A DNA stretch of 20,667 bases from Uruburuella suis (GTDB taxonomy: Bacteria > Pseudomonadota > Gammaproteobacteria > Burkholderiales > Neisseriaceae). Location of the stretch: the NCBI RefSeq assembly GCF_004341385.1, contig NZ_SLXE01000035.1, positions 1-20,667 on the forward strand. Reading direction: 5' to 3'. Shown piece by piece: positions 5,940 through 12,650 of the stretch. The notes beneath the pieces were generated by a model. The model was not told where the DNA came from. It did no database searches and saw nothing but the letters and a program-made list of their open reading frames with translations. Position 1 is the stretch's first letter. Every line of letters starts with the position of its first letter. A program made the position numbers and the translations under genes.

Positions 5940-6629
5940 TTAATCCAATACAAATAATGCCTGCCCGTGTTGCTTGAACCATTGTTTGGCCGCGGCGGTG
6001 TGCGGTGTGTGGCGATTGACGCGCGCCCAGAATTGCGGGCTGTGGTTGGGGTGGGGCAGGTGGCAGAGCTCGTGGATGCACACATAATCGGCCACGAAAT
6101 CGGGTGCGCCGATCAGCCGCCAGTTGAGGCGGATGCCGCTGCGGCTGCGGCACACGCCCCAAAAGGTTTTGGCGTTGGAAAGTGCGGTGGCGGCGGGGAA
6201 TAGTTGCAGCTTTTGTGCGTGCGTTTGCAGCAGGGGCAGCAGGGTGTGGGCGGCGCATTCTTGCAAATGGCGGCGTAATGCGGCTTTTTGCTGCGGCGGG
6301 CTGAGTGTGTCGGGCAGCAGCAGCCGGCCCTGCTCGTGGCGGATGGTGGAATACGGGTGGGAAAGAATAGAGGTGGCCTCACCGCGATACCAGATTTGGT
6401 CGGGCAAGTGCGCGAGTGAGCTTGCCGGTGCGCGTTGCAGGGTTTGGCGCAGCAGCGGCTCGTTGGCTTGCAGCCAGGCGGCCAGCTTGGGCAGGCTGAG
6501 AAAGGGCGGGGCGTTTACGCTGATGGCTTCTGCCGACACGGGGCGCAGGATGATGTTTTTTTTGGCGCTGCGTTTGAGTTGCACTTGCAGCTTGAGGCCG
6601 TCTGAAAGCGTGTGGGTAAAAGCGGCCAT
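5940..6629 (-). CDS. YgjP-like (DUF45) zinc metallopeptidase
   Basis: A 229-residue protein of the YgjP/SprT-like family, predicted soluble and cytoplasmic. The zinc motif HELCH is at 186-190, and the third ligand lies in the family signature NHSPQFW (195-201, His196). Upstream of it, NAKTFWGVCRSRSGIRLNW matches the strand pair that normally precedes the active site (usually WGSC.....I.LNW). The N-terminal half is the variable part of the family. Known relatives have not been tied to one substrate. The start ATG at 6629 lies one base after the stop of the 60-residue membrane protein gene, so it is probably translated from the same mRNA. A DUS is embedded near its 5' end and encodes SDGL (residues 9-12). 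Confidence 0.88.
   Translation of the reverse strand: MAAFTHTLSDGLKLQVQLKRSAKKNIILRPVSAEAISVNAPPFLSLPKLAAWLQANEPLLRQTLQRAPASSLAHLPDQIWYRGEATSILSHPYSTIRHEQGRLLLPDTLSPPQQKAALRRHLQECAAHTLLPLLQTHAQKLQLFPAATALSNAKTFWGVCRSRSGIRLNWRLIGAPDFVADYVCIHELCHLPHPNHSPQFWARVNRHTPHTAAAKQWFKQHGQALFVLD
6595..6606 (+). repeat. DNA uptake sequence inside the ygjP-like coding region
   Basis: Exact AGGCCGTCTGAA, read antisense by the gene as Ser-Asp-Gly-Leu near the N-terminus. Confidence 0.9.
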
Positions 6630-6630
6630 A

Positions 6631-6813
6631 TTAAAGCGCGCCCAGATAATAAAGCAGGCTCAGCACGATGATTGCAGTGCCTGCGCTGAGCAATAAGCGG
6701 CGGGTGGCGGGGTGGAAACCGTCGGCGCGCAGGCCGCGGCCGAAATAGCGCCAGCCGAAAGCAATCACCAAAAGGGCGAAGAGAATGGCGGAAATGTGAT
6801 CGCTGGGCATCAT
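6631..6813 (-). CDS. Small two-helix membrane protein, function unknown
   Basis: A 60-residue protein with two hydrophobic segments (about 5-24 and 41-58) separated by a basic, aromatic loop (WRYFGRGLRADGFHPATRR). This loop is probably cytoplasmic under the positive-inside rule. Two consecutive ATG codons start the frame at 6813. The first is three bases beyond the plsC stop, and the only possible ribosome site lies in the DUS at that junction. It sits between plsC and the metallopeptidase gene in one tight unit. I do not recognise a family. Its spacing and composition support a real gene. Confidence 0.7.
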   Translation of the reverse strand: MMPSDHISAILFALLVIAFGWRYFGRGLRADGFHPATRRLLLSAGTAIIVLSLLYYLGAL

Positions 6814-6815
6814 GT

Positions 6816-6827
6816 TTCAGACGGCCT
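6816..6827 (-). repeat. DNA uptake sequence forming the plsC stop codon
   Basis: AGGCCGTCTGAA on the minus strand. Its internal TGA (6817-6819) is the plsC stop, and the next gene starts three bases later. Confidence 0.9.
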
Positions 6828-7557
6828 TGGCTTTGCCGGCCGCGCAAGGGCCGACACCGCTGATTTGGCTTTGCTGGTTTTCAATCCAATGCTCGCATTG
6901 CGCCATCATTTCTTCTGGCGTGCCGCTATTGTGGCGGATGGGCGCACCGATTACCACGGTGATTTCGCCGGGGTATTTCATAAAAGAATTGCGCGGCCAG
7001 AATTCGCCGCTGTTAACCGCCACAGGCACCAAATCCATTTCAAACATTTGCGCCATGCGCGCGCCACCTTGGCGGTATTTACCTCGTTGGCCGGGCGGGA
7101 TGCGCGTGCCTTCCGGAAAAATGGTAATCCACAAGCCATCGCGCTTGCGTGCCAAACCTTGCGCCATTAATTGAGTGTTGGCTTGTGCGCGGTTGCTGCG
7201 GTCGATGCCGATGGTTTTGGCAAGCTTCAGCCCCCAGCCGAAAAAAGGCAGCTTGAACAATTCTTTTTTGGCCACATAAACCTGTAGTGGGAAAATTTCC
7301 TGCAAGGCTAAGGTTTCCCAGCCTGATTGGTGTTTGCTGCAAATAATCGCGGGCCCGGCGGGAATGTTTTCGCGCCCGATGACGCGATAATTCAGGCCGA
7401 TAATGTGCTTGAGAGACCACATCAGCGTGAGCGCCCACACGCGCCCCATTTTGTTGGCACCGTTGTGAAACAGTGCGGCCGGCAAAAACAGCAGAAATAT
7501 CGGCGGGGTAATCAGCACCAGCAGCAGCCAGTAAATCAAATTGCGGATCAGCAGCAT
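6817..7557 (-). CDS. nlaA: 1-acylglycerol-3-phosphate O-acyltransferase (PlsC/NlaA family)
   Basis: An inner-membrane enzyme that acylates lysophosphatidic acid to phosphatidic acid in phospholipid synthesis. The 246 residues open with a strong hydrophobic segment (about 5-31). Acyltransferase motif I is KHQSGWET (75-82), with Glu in the place of the usual Asp of HX4D, a change common in this subgroup. Motif III is FPEGTR (147-152), and a VPVAVNSG segment matches motif IV. The neighbour gmhB is immediately upstream. From memory, nlaA and gmhB are also adjacent in other Neisseria. Neisseria carry more than one acyltransferase of this type (nlaA, nlaB), so the symbol is tentative. The stop codon is supplied by a DUS, leaving the C-terminus AKAV. 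Confidence 0.88.
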   Translation of the reverse strand: MLLIRNLIYWLLLVLITPPIFLLFLPAALFHNGANKMGRVWALTLMWSLKHIIGLNYRVIGRENIPAGPAIICSKHQSGWETLALQEIFPLQVYVAKKELFKLPFFGWGLKLAKTIGIDRSNRAQANTQLMAQGLARKRDGLWITIFPEGTRIPPGQRGKYRQGGARMAQMFEMDLVPVAVNSGEFWPRNSFMKYPGEITVVIGAPIRHNSGTPEEMMAQCEHWIENQQSQISGVGPCAAGKAKAV

Positions 7558-7613
7558 AATCGCTTTCTTTTAAAAAATCGGGCAGAGCTTTTTTGAGGGG
7601 TGCTCAGCTGTTT

Positions 7614-7625
7614 TTCAGACGGCCT
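7614..7625 (-). repeat. DNA uptake sequence forming the gmhB stop codon
   Basis: AGGCCGTCTGAA on the minus strand. Its TGA at 7615-7617 ends gmhB after Glu-Ala-Val. Confidence 0.9.
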
Positions 7626-8172
7626 CTGCATGGTTTTGCAGCAAATATTGCGAAAAAGCCAATAAATTATCAAACACTTGCGTGTTTTCAGGCAATGAAT
7701 CGCCCTCGGCTGCCAGCGTTTTTTTGCCTTTGCCGGTGAGCACCAGTGCGGGCTTGCCGCCCACTGCGGCAATGGCCTGCAAATCGCGCAAGCTGTCGCC
7801 CACAAGCCAAGTGTCGGCCGCTTCGGCATTGAAGCGGCTTAAAATATCGCTCACCATGCCGGGCAGGGGTTTGCGGCAATCGCAGCCGTCGGCGGCCGTG
7901 TGCGGGCAAAACCAGATGCCGTCGATGACGCCGCCGGCCTGTTGCGCCAAACGGTGCATTTTATTGTGCATTTCGGTGAGCTCTTGCATGGTGAAATATT
8001 TGCGGCCGATGCCCGATTGATTGGTGGCCACGGCCACGGTGTAGCCCGCTTCGGTGAGAAAGGCAATCGCGTCCATGCTGCCTGCAATCGGTATCCATTC
8101 GTCGGCGGATTTAACGAAATCATCGCGATCTTGGTTAATCACGCCATCGCGGTCGAGGATAATCAGCTTCAT
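7615..8172 (-). CDS. gmhB: D-glycero-D-manno-heptose 1,7-bisphosphate 7-phosphatase
   Basis: A HAD-superfamily phosphatase that removes the 7-phosphate from heptose 1,7-bisphosphate on the way to ADP-heptose for the lipooligosaccharide inner core. It is cytoplasmic. HAD motif I is DRDGVIN (7-13), motif II is ATNQSG (49-54) and motif IV is GDSLRDL (125-131). The family's zinc site is present as CPHTAADGCDC (Cys89, His91, Cys97, Cys99). The length of 185 residues is typical. The ATG at 8172 lies nine bases after the stop of the GT4 gene; its only candidate ribosome site is GAAAG, contributed by the DUS at that junction. It is placed between a glycosyltransferase gene and plsC, consistent with an envelope operon. 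Confidence 0.95.
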   Translation of the reverse strand: MKLIILDRDGVINQDRDDFVKSADEWIPIAGSMDAIAFLTEAGYTVAVATNQSGIGRKYFTMQELTEMHNKMHRLAQQAGGVIDGIWFCPHTAADGCDCRKPLPGMVSDILSRFNAEAADTWLVGDSLRDLQAIAAVGGKPALVLTGKGKKTLAAEGDSLPENTQVFDNLLAFSQYLLQNHAEAV

Positions 8173-8180
8173 AAAAATCT

Positions 8181-8192
8181 TTCAGACGGCCT
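8181..8192 (-). repeat. DNA uptake sequence forming the GT4 stop and lying before gmhB
   Basis: AGGCCGTCTGAA on the minus strand, followed by AG. The TGA at 8182-8184 stops the GT4 gene, and GAAAG overlapping it is the best ribosome-site candidate for gmhB. Confidence 0.9.
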
Positions 8193-9231
8193 CTAACATT
8201 TGGAAAAGCTGCCGGATGTGGTGCGGCAAAGTGGGATTATAGCTTAATGCTTGCTTCGGGTCGGCCAATTTATGCAATCCGGCGGCTTTGAGGTTAACGG
8301 CTTTTTCGATGCAGCTTGCCAGCGTTTGCGGATTTTGGCGGGAAAAGAAAAAGCCGGCGCTGTCGGTGAGCACTTCGCAGCAGCCCATATTGTCGGCCAG
8401 CACCACGCGCGTGCCGCACAGCACCGATTCCACGCCCACGAGGCCGAAAGGCTCATACATCGAGGCCATAATGGTGTAGTCGGCGGCGCGGTAAAGCTCG
8501 GGCATATTTTTGCAGAAGCCCAATTCAAGCACATTTTTCATGGGCCGCGGCAGCGGTGAGCCGGCCACGGCGAGCTTTACCGGCAAGGCGGTTTGCTCGA
8601 AAAAAGCCGCCAATAAATCCAGTCCTTTGCGCTTGTGGCCGGTTGAAGGGAAAAGAAACACGGTTTCATCATCGGCAAAGCCGTATTGCGCGCGGGTGGC
8701 GGCAATGCTTTCGGGTTGCGGATAAAAGCGTGCGGTGTCGGCCGGCGGGTGCACCACGCGGATTTTTTCAGGCGTGATGCCGTATAAATCGAGCAGCTCG
8801 CGCTGCATCAGCTGCGAATGCGCCATAATGCTGCGCGCGCTTTCATAATTGCTGCGGTTGCGGCGGATGGTGAGTTTGTCGAGCAGGTTGGCCTGCTGCT
8901 GCATGCCCTGCAGATAGCCCAAATGGGTGCCGCCGCAGATAAACACATCGGCATGGTCGCTGGGGTTGCAGGCAATCAGTGGCTCGCCAGGCCGGCGTTT
9001 GCGGTCGAGTTGGCGGGCGAAAAAATAGGGGCGCAGCTTTTTCGGTATCCGTTTTTGATTGATGTGCACCGCCTGAATTTGTCGGTATTCAGACACGGAG
9101 GTGTCGAACACCGATGCATAAACGCTAACAGTTTGCTGTTCGGCGGCAAGCTGCCTGACCAAATCGAAGGTGTAGCTTTCCATGCCGCCGCCGCTGCGGA
9201 AGCAGTTGATGCTGATGGCAATATTATTCAT
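8182..9231 (-). CDS. Family 4 glycosyltransferase (GT-B fold), probably lipooligosaccharide
   Basis: A 349-residue retaining-type glycosyltransferase. The N-terminal Rossmann domain starts with the family loop CFRSGGGMESY (10-20). The C-terminal domain has PSTGHKRKGLDLL (195-207) and the nucleotide-sugar signature EPFGLVGVE (260-268), the EX7E motif of GT4. There is no signal peptide or membrane segment, so it acts at the cytoplasmic face. The ATG at 9231 is chosen because the protein begins NIAISINCF, a first beta-strand. A longer frame extending upstream would overlap rfbC heavily. Five bases separate it from the rfbC stop, and it is part of the same unit. The donor sugar is not readable: an ADP-heptose or dTDP-deoxysugar donor would fit the neighbours (inference). 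Confidence 0.88.
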   Translation of the reverse strand: MNNIAISINCFRSGGGMESYTFDLVRQLAAEQQTVSVYASVFDTSVSEYRQIQAVHINQKRIPKKLRPYFFARQLDRKRRPGEPLIACNPSDHADVFICGGTHLGYLQGMQQQANLLDKLTIRRNRSNYESARSIMAHSQLMQRELLDLYGITPEKIRVVHPPADTARFYPQPESIAATRAQYGFADDETVFLFPSTGHKRKGLDLLAAFFEQTALPVKLAVAGSPLPRPMKNVLELGFCKNMPELYRAADYTIMASMYEPFGLVGVESVLCGTRVVLADNMGCCEVLTDSAGFFFSRQNPQTLASCIEKAVNLKAAGLHKLADPKQALSYNPTLPHHIRQLFQMLEAV

Positions 9232-9236
9232 AACAT

Positions 9237-9779
9237 TCAATCGAATAAAACGGCTTGATTCAAAGGTTTGCCCGCCATATCTTTGGCTGACAGTTGCGGC
9301 TCGCCGGTGAGCGGCCAGTCGATGGCGAGGGCGGCATCGTTCCACAGCAGGCTTTGCTCGGATTCGGGGTGGTAATAATTAGTGCATTTGTATACGAATT
9401 CTGCGCCGTCGCCCAACACATAAAAGCCGTGGGCAAAGCCTTCGGGCACCCACAGTTGGTGCTTGTTGGCCGCCGAGAGCACGGCGCCTGCCCATTGCCC
9501 GAAGGTGGGCGATTTGCGGCGCAAATCCACGGCCACATCAAACACGGCGCCGGCCACCACGCGCACAAGCTTGCCCTGAGTGTGCTCGGTTTGGTAGTGC
9601 AGGCCGCGCAACACACCGGCGGCGGATTTGGAATGGTTTTCCTGCACAAAGGTGTGCGGAGCAATATTCGCCCGAAACCATTCATCGCGGAAGGTTTCCA
9701 TAAAAAAGCCGCGCTCATCACCGAACACTTTTGGCTCGAGGATTTTCACGTCGGGAATGCGGGTGGGGATAATATTCAT
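9237..9779 (-). CDS. rfbC: dTDP-4-dehydrorhamnose 3,5-epimerase
   Basis: RmlC converts dTDP-4-keto-6-deoxy-D-glucose to dTDP-4-keto-6-deoxy-L-mannose. The 180-residue cupin has the conserved start DERGFFMET (21-29), the catalytic His61 in RGLHYQ, the strand DVAVDLR (81-87), the segment VPEGFAHGF (111-119) and YKCTNYYHPESE (130-141). The start is taken as the ATG at 9779. An in-frame TTG one codon upstream is possible, and neither has a strong ribosome site. It follows rfbA with a 50-base spacer that holds a DUS. It precedes the GT4 gene by five bases. Confidence 0.95.
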   Translation of the reverse strand: MNIIPTRIPDVKILEPKVFGDERGFFMETFRDEWFRANIAPHTFVQENHSKSAAGVLRGLHYQTEHTQGKLVRVVAGAVFDVAVDLRRKSPTFGQWAGAVLSAANKHQLWVPEGFAHGFYVLGDGAEFVYKCTNYYHPESEQSLLWNDAALAIDWPLTGEPQLSAKDMAGKPLNQAVLFD

Positions 9780-9798
9780 CAATCATGCTTTCTGATGT

Positions 9799-9810
9799 TT
9801 CAGACGGCCT
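9799..9810 (-). repeat. DNA uptake sequence between rfbA and rfbC
   Basis: Exact AG-dialect copy on the minus strand in the 50-base spacer. It is unpaired, so it is unlikely to terminate transcription. Confidence 0.88.
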
Positions 9811-9829
9811 GCGATTTATTTAAATTCAC

Positions 9830-10708
9830 TTAATGACCATGTCGGTTTTTCAATAAGCGCAACAGATAGCGGCCATATTCGTTTTTGCACATCGGCGCGG
9901 CCAGCGCTTCCAATTGGCCGTCTGAAAGCCAGCCGTTGCGCCAGGCGATTTCTTCTAAGCAGGCGATTTGCAGGTTTTGCAATTCTTCCACCGTTTGCAC
10001 AAAAGATGCTGCTTGGTGCAGGCTCTCGTGCGTGCCGGTGTCGAGCCAGGCAAAGCCGCGGCCGAGCAATTGCACATTGAGCGAGCCGTCTTCGAGATAC
10101 ATTTGGTTGATGCTGGTGATTTCCAGCTCGCCGCGTTCAGACGGCCTCACCTGCTTGGCAAATTCCACCACGCGCTTATCGTAAAAATAAAGGCCGGTCA
10201 CCGCCCAATCGGATTTCGGCTGCACGGGCTTTTCTTCAATCGACAAGGCTTTGAAATCACGATTGAATTCCACCACGCCGAAGCGCTCCGGATCTTTCAC
10301 CTGATAGGCAAACACCGTTGCACCGTGCGCTTGTGCGGCGGCTTTTTGCAGGCTTTGGCTGAACGACTGGCCATAGAAAATATTGTCGCCCAACACCAAA
10401 CACACGCTGTCATCGCCGATAAATGTTTCACCGATAATAAAAGCCTGCGCCAAGCCGTCGGGGCTGGGCTGTGCAGCATAGCTGATTTGAATGCCGAAAT
10501 CGCTGCCATCGCCGAGCAGGCGGCGGAAAGCGGCCTGATCTTCCGGCGTGGTAATCACCAACACTTCGCGGATGCCGGCCAGCATCAGCACTGAGAGCGG
10601 GTAATAAATCATGGGCTTGTTATACACCGACAGCAATTGCTTGGACACGCCGCGCGTGACCGGATAAAGGCGCGTGCCCGAGCCGCCTGCCAAAATAATG
10701 CCTTTCAT
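9830..10708 (-). CDS. rfbA: Glucose-1-phosphate thymidylyltransferase
   Basis: RmlA makes dTDP-glucose from dTTP and glucose 1-phosphate, the first step of dTDP-6-deoxysugar synthesis. It has 292 residues, the normal length. The nucleotide-binding motif LAGGSGTRLYP is at 6-16, and KQLL with NKPMIYYPL follows. GDNIFYG (107-113) carries the metal-binding Asp. Late segments GFAWLDTGTH and the C-terminal region are typical. The ATG at 10708 overlaps the rfbB stop by four bases (ATGA), which indicates translational coupling. A longer upstream frame would run deep into rfbB and is rejected. Two DUS copies lie inside the gene, encoding SDG(Q) and RPSE. Confidence 0.96.
   Translation of the reverse strand: MKGIILAGGSGTRLYPVTRGVSKQLLSVYNKPMIYYPLSVLMLAGIREVLVITTPEDQAAFRRLLGDGSDFGIQISYAAQPSPDGLAQAFIIGETFIGDDSVCLVLGDNIFYGQSFSQSLQKAAAQAHGATVFAYQVKDPERFGVVEFNRDFKALSIEEKPVQPKSDWAVTGLYFYDKRVVEFAKQVRPSERGELEITSINQMYLEDGSLNVQLLGRGFAWLDTGTHESLHQAASFVQTVEELQNLQIACLEEIAWRNGWLSDGQLEALAAPMCKNEYGRYLLRLLKNRHGH
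9915..9926 (+). repeat. DNA uptake sequence variant in rfbA
   Basis: TGGCCGTCTGAA: the ten-base core is intact, with T in place of the first A of the AG form. Confidence 0.8.
10136..10147 (-). repeat. DNA uptake sequence in rfbA
   Basis: Exact AGGCCGTCTGAA in the sense direction of the gene, encoding Arg-Pro-Ser-Glu. Confidence 0.88.
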
Positions 10709-11775
10709 GATGCTGCTCCTTCTCCCAAACGCTCTAAGCGGTAAGAGCCGTCGAGCACATGCCGCCACCATGGGCGGTTGTCGAGATACCAGCGCACGGT
10801 TTTGCGCAAGCCCGATTCAAAGGTTTCCTGCGGCAGCCAGCCCAATTCGCGGCCGATTTTGCCCGCATCGATGGCATAGCGCACATCGTGGCCGGGGCGG
10901 TCGGCCACAAAAGTGATTAAGTCGGCATAGTTTGCCACGCCGGCCGGTTTTTGCGGCGCCATTTCTTCCAGTAGCGCGCAAATGCTGCGCACCACATCGA
11001 TATTGGCCTGCTCATTATGGCCGCCGATATTATAGGTTTCGCCGATTTCGCCCTGCATCAGCACGGTGTAAAGCGCGCGCGCGTGGTCTTCCACAAATAG
11101 CCAGTCGCGGATTTGTTGCCCGTTGCCATACACCGGCAAAGGTTTGCCTGAAAGCGCATTCAGAATCATCAGCGGAATCAGTTTCTCGGGGAAATGATAG
11201 GGGCCATAATTGTTGGAGCAATTGGTGATTAATGTGGGCAGGCCGTAGGTGCGCAGCCAAGCGCGCACCAAATGATCGCTGGATGCTTTCGAGGCCGAAT
11301 AAGGGCTGCTGGGCGCATAAGGTGTGGTTTCGGTAAACAAATCATCGCTGCCGTGCAAATCGCCATACACTTCATCGGTGGAAATATGATGAAAGCGGAA
11401 TGCATCGCGCTTTTCAGACGGCATCTGCTGCCAATAAGCGCGCGCCGCTTCCAAAAGCGTGTAGGTGCCGACAATATTGGTTTCGATAAACGCCGCCGCA
11501 CCGTCAATCGAGCGGTCGACATGGCTTTCCGCCGCCAAATGCATCAGTGCATCGGGTTGGTGTGCGACAAACACGCGTTCGAGTTCGGCGCGGTTGCAGA
11601 TATCCACCTGCTCGAAGGCATAGCGCGGGCTGGCGGTCACCGATTCGAGCGACTCGAGATTGCCGGCATAAGTGAGCTTGTCTACATTGACCACGCTGTG
11701 GTCGGTGTGCCGGATGATATGGCGGATAAGCGCCGAGCCGATAAAGCCGGCACCGCCGGTGATGAGGATTTTCAT
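10705..11775 (-). CDS. rfbB: dTDP-glucose 4,6-dehydratase
   Basis: RmlB converts dTDP-glucose to dTDP-4-keto-6-deoxyglucose with a bound NAD. The extended-SDR protein has 356 residues, as expected. The NAD motif GGAGFIG is at 7-13, the active-site triad STDEVYG around 132-138, and the catalytic Tyr159 and Lys163 are in YSASK. HFPEKLIP and RDWLFVEDH are family signatures. The ATG at 11775 is the natural N-terminus (MKILITGGAG), although its ribosome site is weak. It is the first of the rfbBAC set. A stop-start overlap couples it to rfbA. The 34-base gap upstream to the GT32-like gene suggests that all are co-transcribed. It contains one uptake sequence of the meningococcal ATGCCGTCTGAA form. 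Confidence 0.96.
   Translation of the reverse strand: MKILITGGAGFIGSALIRHIIRHTDHSVVNVDKLTYAGNLESLESVTASPRYAFEQVDICNRAELERVFVAHQPDALMHLAAESHVDRSIDGAAAFIETNIVGTYTLLEAARAYWQQMPSEKRDAFRFHHISTDEVYGDLHGSDDLFTETTPYAPSSPYSASKASSDHLVRAWLRTYGLPTLITNCSNNYGPYHFPEKLIPLMILNALSGKPLPVYGNGQQIRDWLFVEDHARALYTVLMQGEIGETYNIGGHNEQANIDVVRSICALLEEMAPQKPAGVANYADLITFVADRPGHDVRYAIDAGKIGRELGWLPQETFESGLRKTVRWYLDNRPWWRHVLDGSYRLERLGEGAAS
11413..11424 (-). repeat. Canonical-form DUS (ATGCCGTCTGAA) inside rfbB
   Basis: The only AT-dialect copy seen here; it encodes Met-Pro-Ser-Glu in rfbB. All the other 12-mers begin with AG or TG. Confidence 0.85.
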
Positions 11776-11808
11776 AAGTGGGCTTTTTAATAGTTTAAAC
11801 GTTTATGA

Positions 11809-12609
11809 TTAGCGGTAATCGGTACAAACAGGTTGCAATCTGGAATCTTTCAATATTTTATCCATATATTTAAGATTCAGGGGGTGGAAAATATCGCCCA
11901 AGATATGGGTCCAAGGAATCGGATAGCCTTCGTTATCGCCCATGATATTGCCAGGGTGTTGTTTGAGCTTATTGGCATAAAAATCCATGCGGCAGTGTAA
12001 TTCCCGATACCAGGCGCGGGTAAACGGCGTGTCGGGGCGGAAGATATAGGCGCAATTGCCGATAATCTGAGAATAATATTGATTCATGTCTTGTTGGATA
12101 ACGCCGCCCACTTGCGCCAAGCCGTCTTGCTTGCGCTCGGGATAGCCGATTGCATAAGCCGGGCTTGCTTCCAATTGCTCGAATGATGCGAGCCAGTTGT
12201 GGCGGCAAGGTTTGATGTCACTATAGCCGCCGCCCAAGTAATGCATGAAATAGCAGCGCAGATAATCGGATTTATGCACCAGCGATAAATATTCGAAAGC
12301 CGGGTGCAGCGGGGCATTTGGCCGGATAAATTGCGGCAGGTTTTCCGGCGTAACCAACACCACGGGCACACCTGCAACGGCTTGCAGAGAAGTGATGCCG
12401 CGCCGGCGGTTGTCGCTCATTGGGTTGCGGCCGGTCCAGAATGCATAAATTTTCCGCTCCGCAGGCGGATATGATGCGGCTTGGCCGGCATCAAGCTCTG
12501 TGGAAGCTAAAAAAGTGTGTCGGTATTTATCCGCCTGATAAGAAAACGGCACGATTTTGCTATAAAGTTTGTTTATGCGATATTTCAGGCTGGTTTTCCA
12601 TTTGCCCAT
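11809..12609 (-). CDS. GT32-like glycosyltransferase (capsular polysaccharide synthesis type)
   Basis: A 266-residue protein from the ATG at 12609. IYAFWTGRNPM (54-64) is the first strand of a GT-A fold. HKSDYLRCY (112-120) and LGGGYSDIK (125-133) form the paired signature of GT32/Caps_synth enzymes. In OCH1-type members the last motif reads YxDxD; here the second acidic residue is Lys133, as I recall for some bacterial capsule and lipopolysaccharide transferases. There is no membrane segment. The start is uncertain: an upstream GTG at 12675 would add 22 residues and overlap the GT2 gene by 25 bases, but it has no ribosome site. The region looks more AT-rich than rfbBAC, and the codon choice differs, suggesting separate origin. 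The sugar specificity is unknown. Confidence 0.8.
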   Translation of the reverse strand: MGKWKTSLKYRINKLYSKIVPFSYQADKYRHTFLASTELDAGQAASYPPAERKIYAFWTGRNPMSDNRRRGITSLQAVAGVPVVLVTPENLPQFIRPNAPLHPAFEYLSLVHKSDYLRCYFMHYLGGGYSDIKPCRHNWLASFEQLEASPAYAIGYPERKQDGLAQVGGVIQQDMNQYYSQIIGNCAYIFRPDTPFTRAWYRELHCRMDFYANKLKQHPGNIMGDNEGYPIPWTHILGDIFHPLNLKYMDKILKDSRLQPVCTDYR

Positions 12610-12650
12610 CGGCGTGGTGCTTTCGTTAATCAATGCTTTGAAAGTATATT

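Noticed and set aside
8818..9258. Plus-strand frame opposite the GT4 gene
   Set aside because: It reads the complementary strand of a gene with intact GT4 motifs, and its composition is that of an antisense frame in GC-rich DNA.
9968..10594. 208-codon plus-strand frame opposite rfbA
   Set aside because: It is a shadow of rfbA, which has all RmlA motifs in the minus frame.
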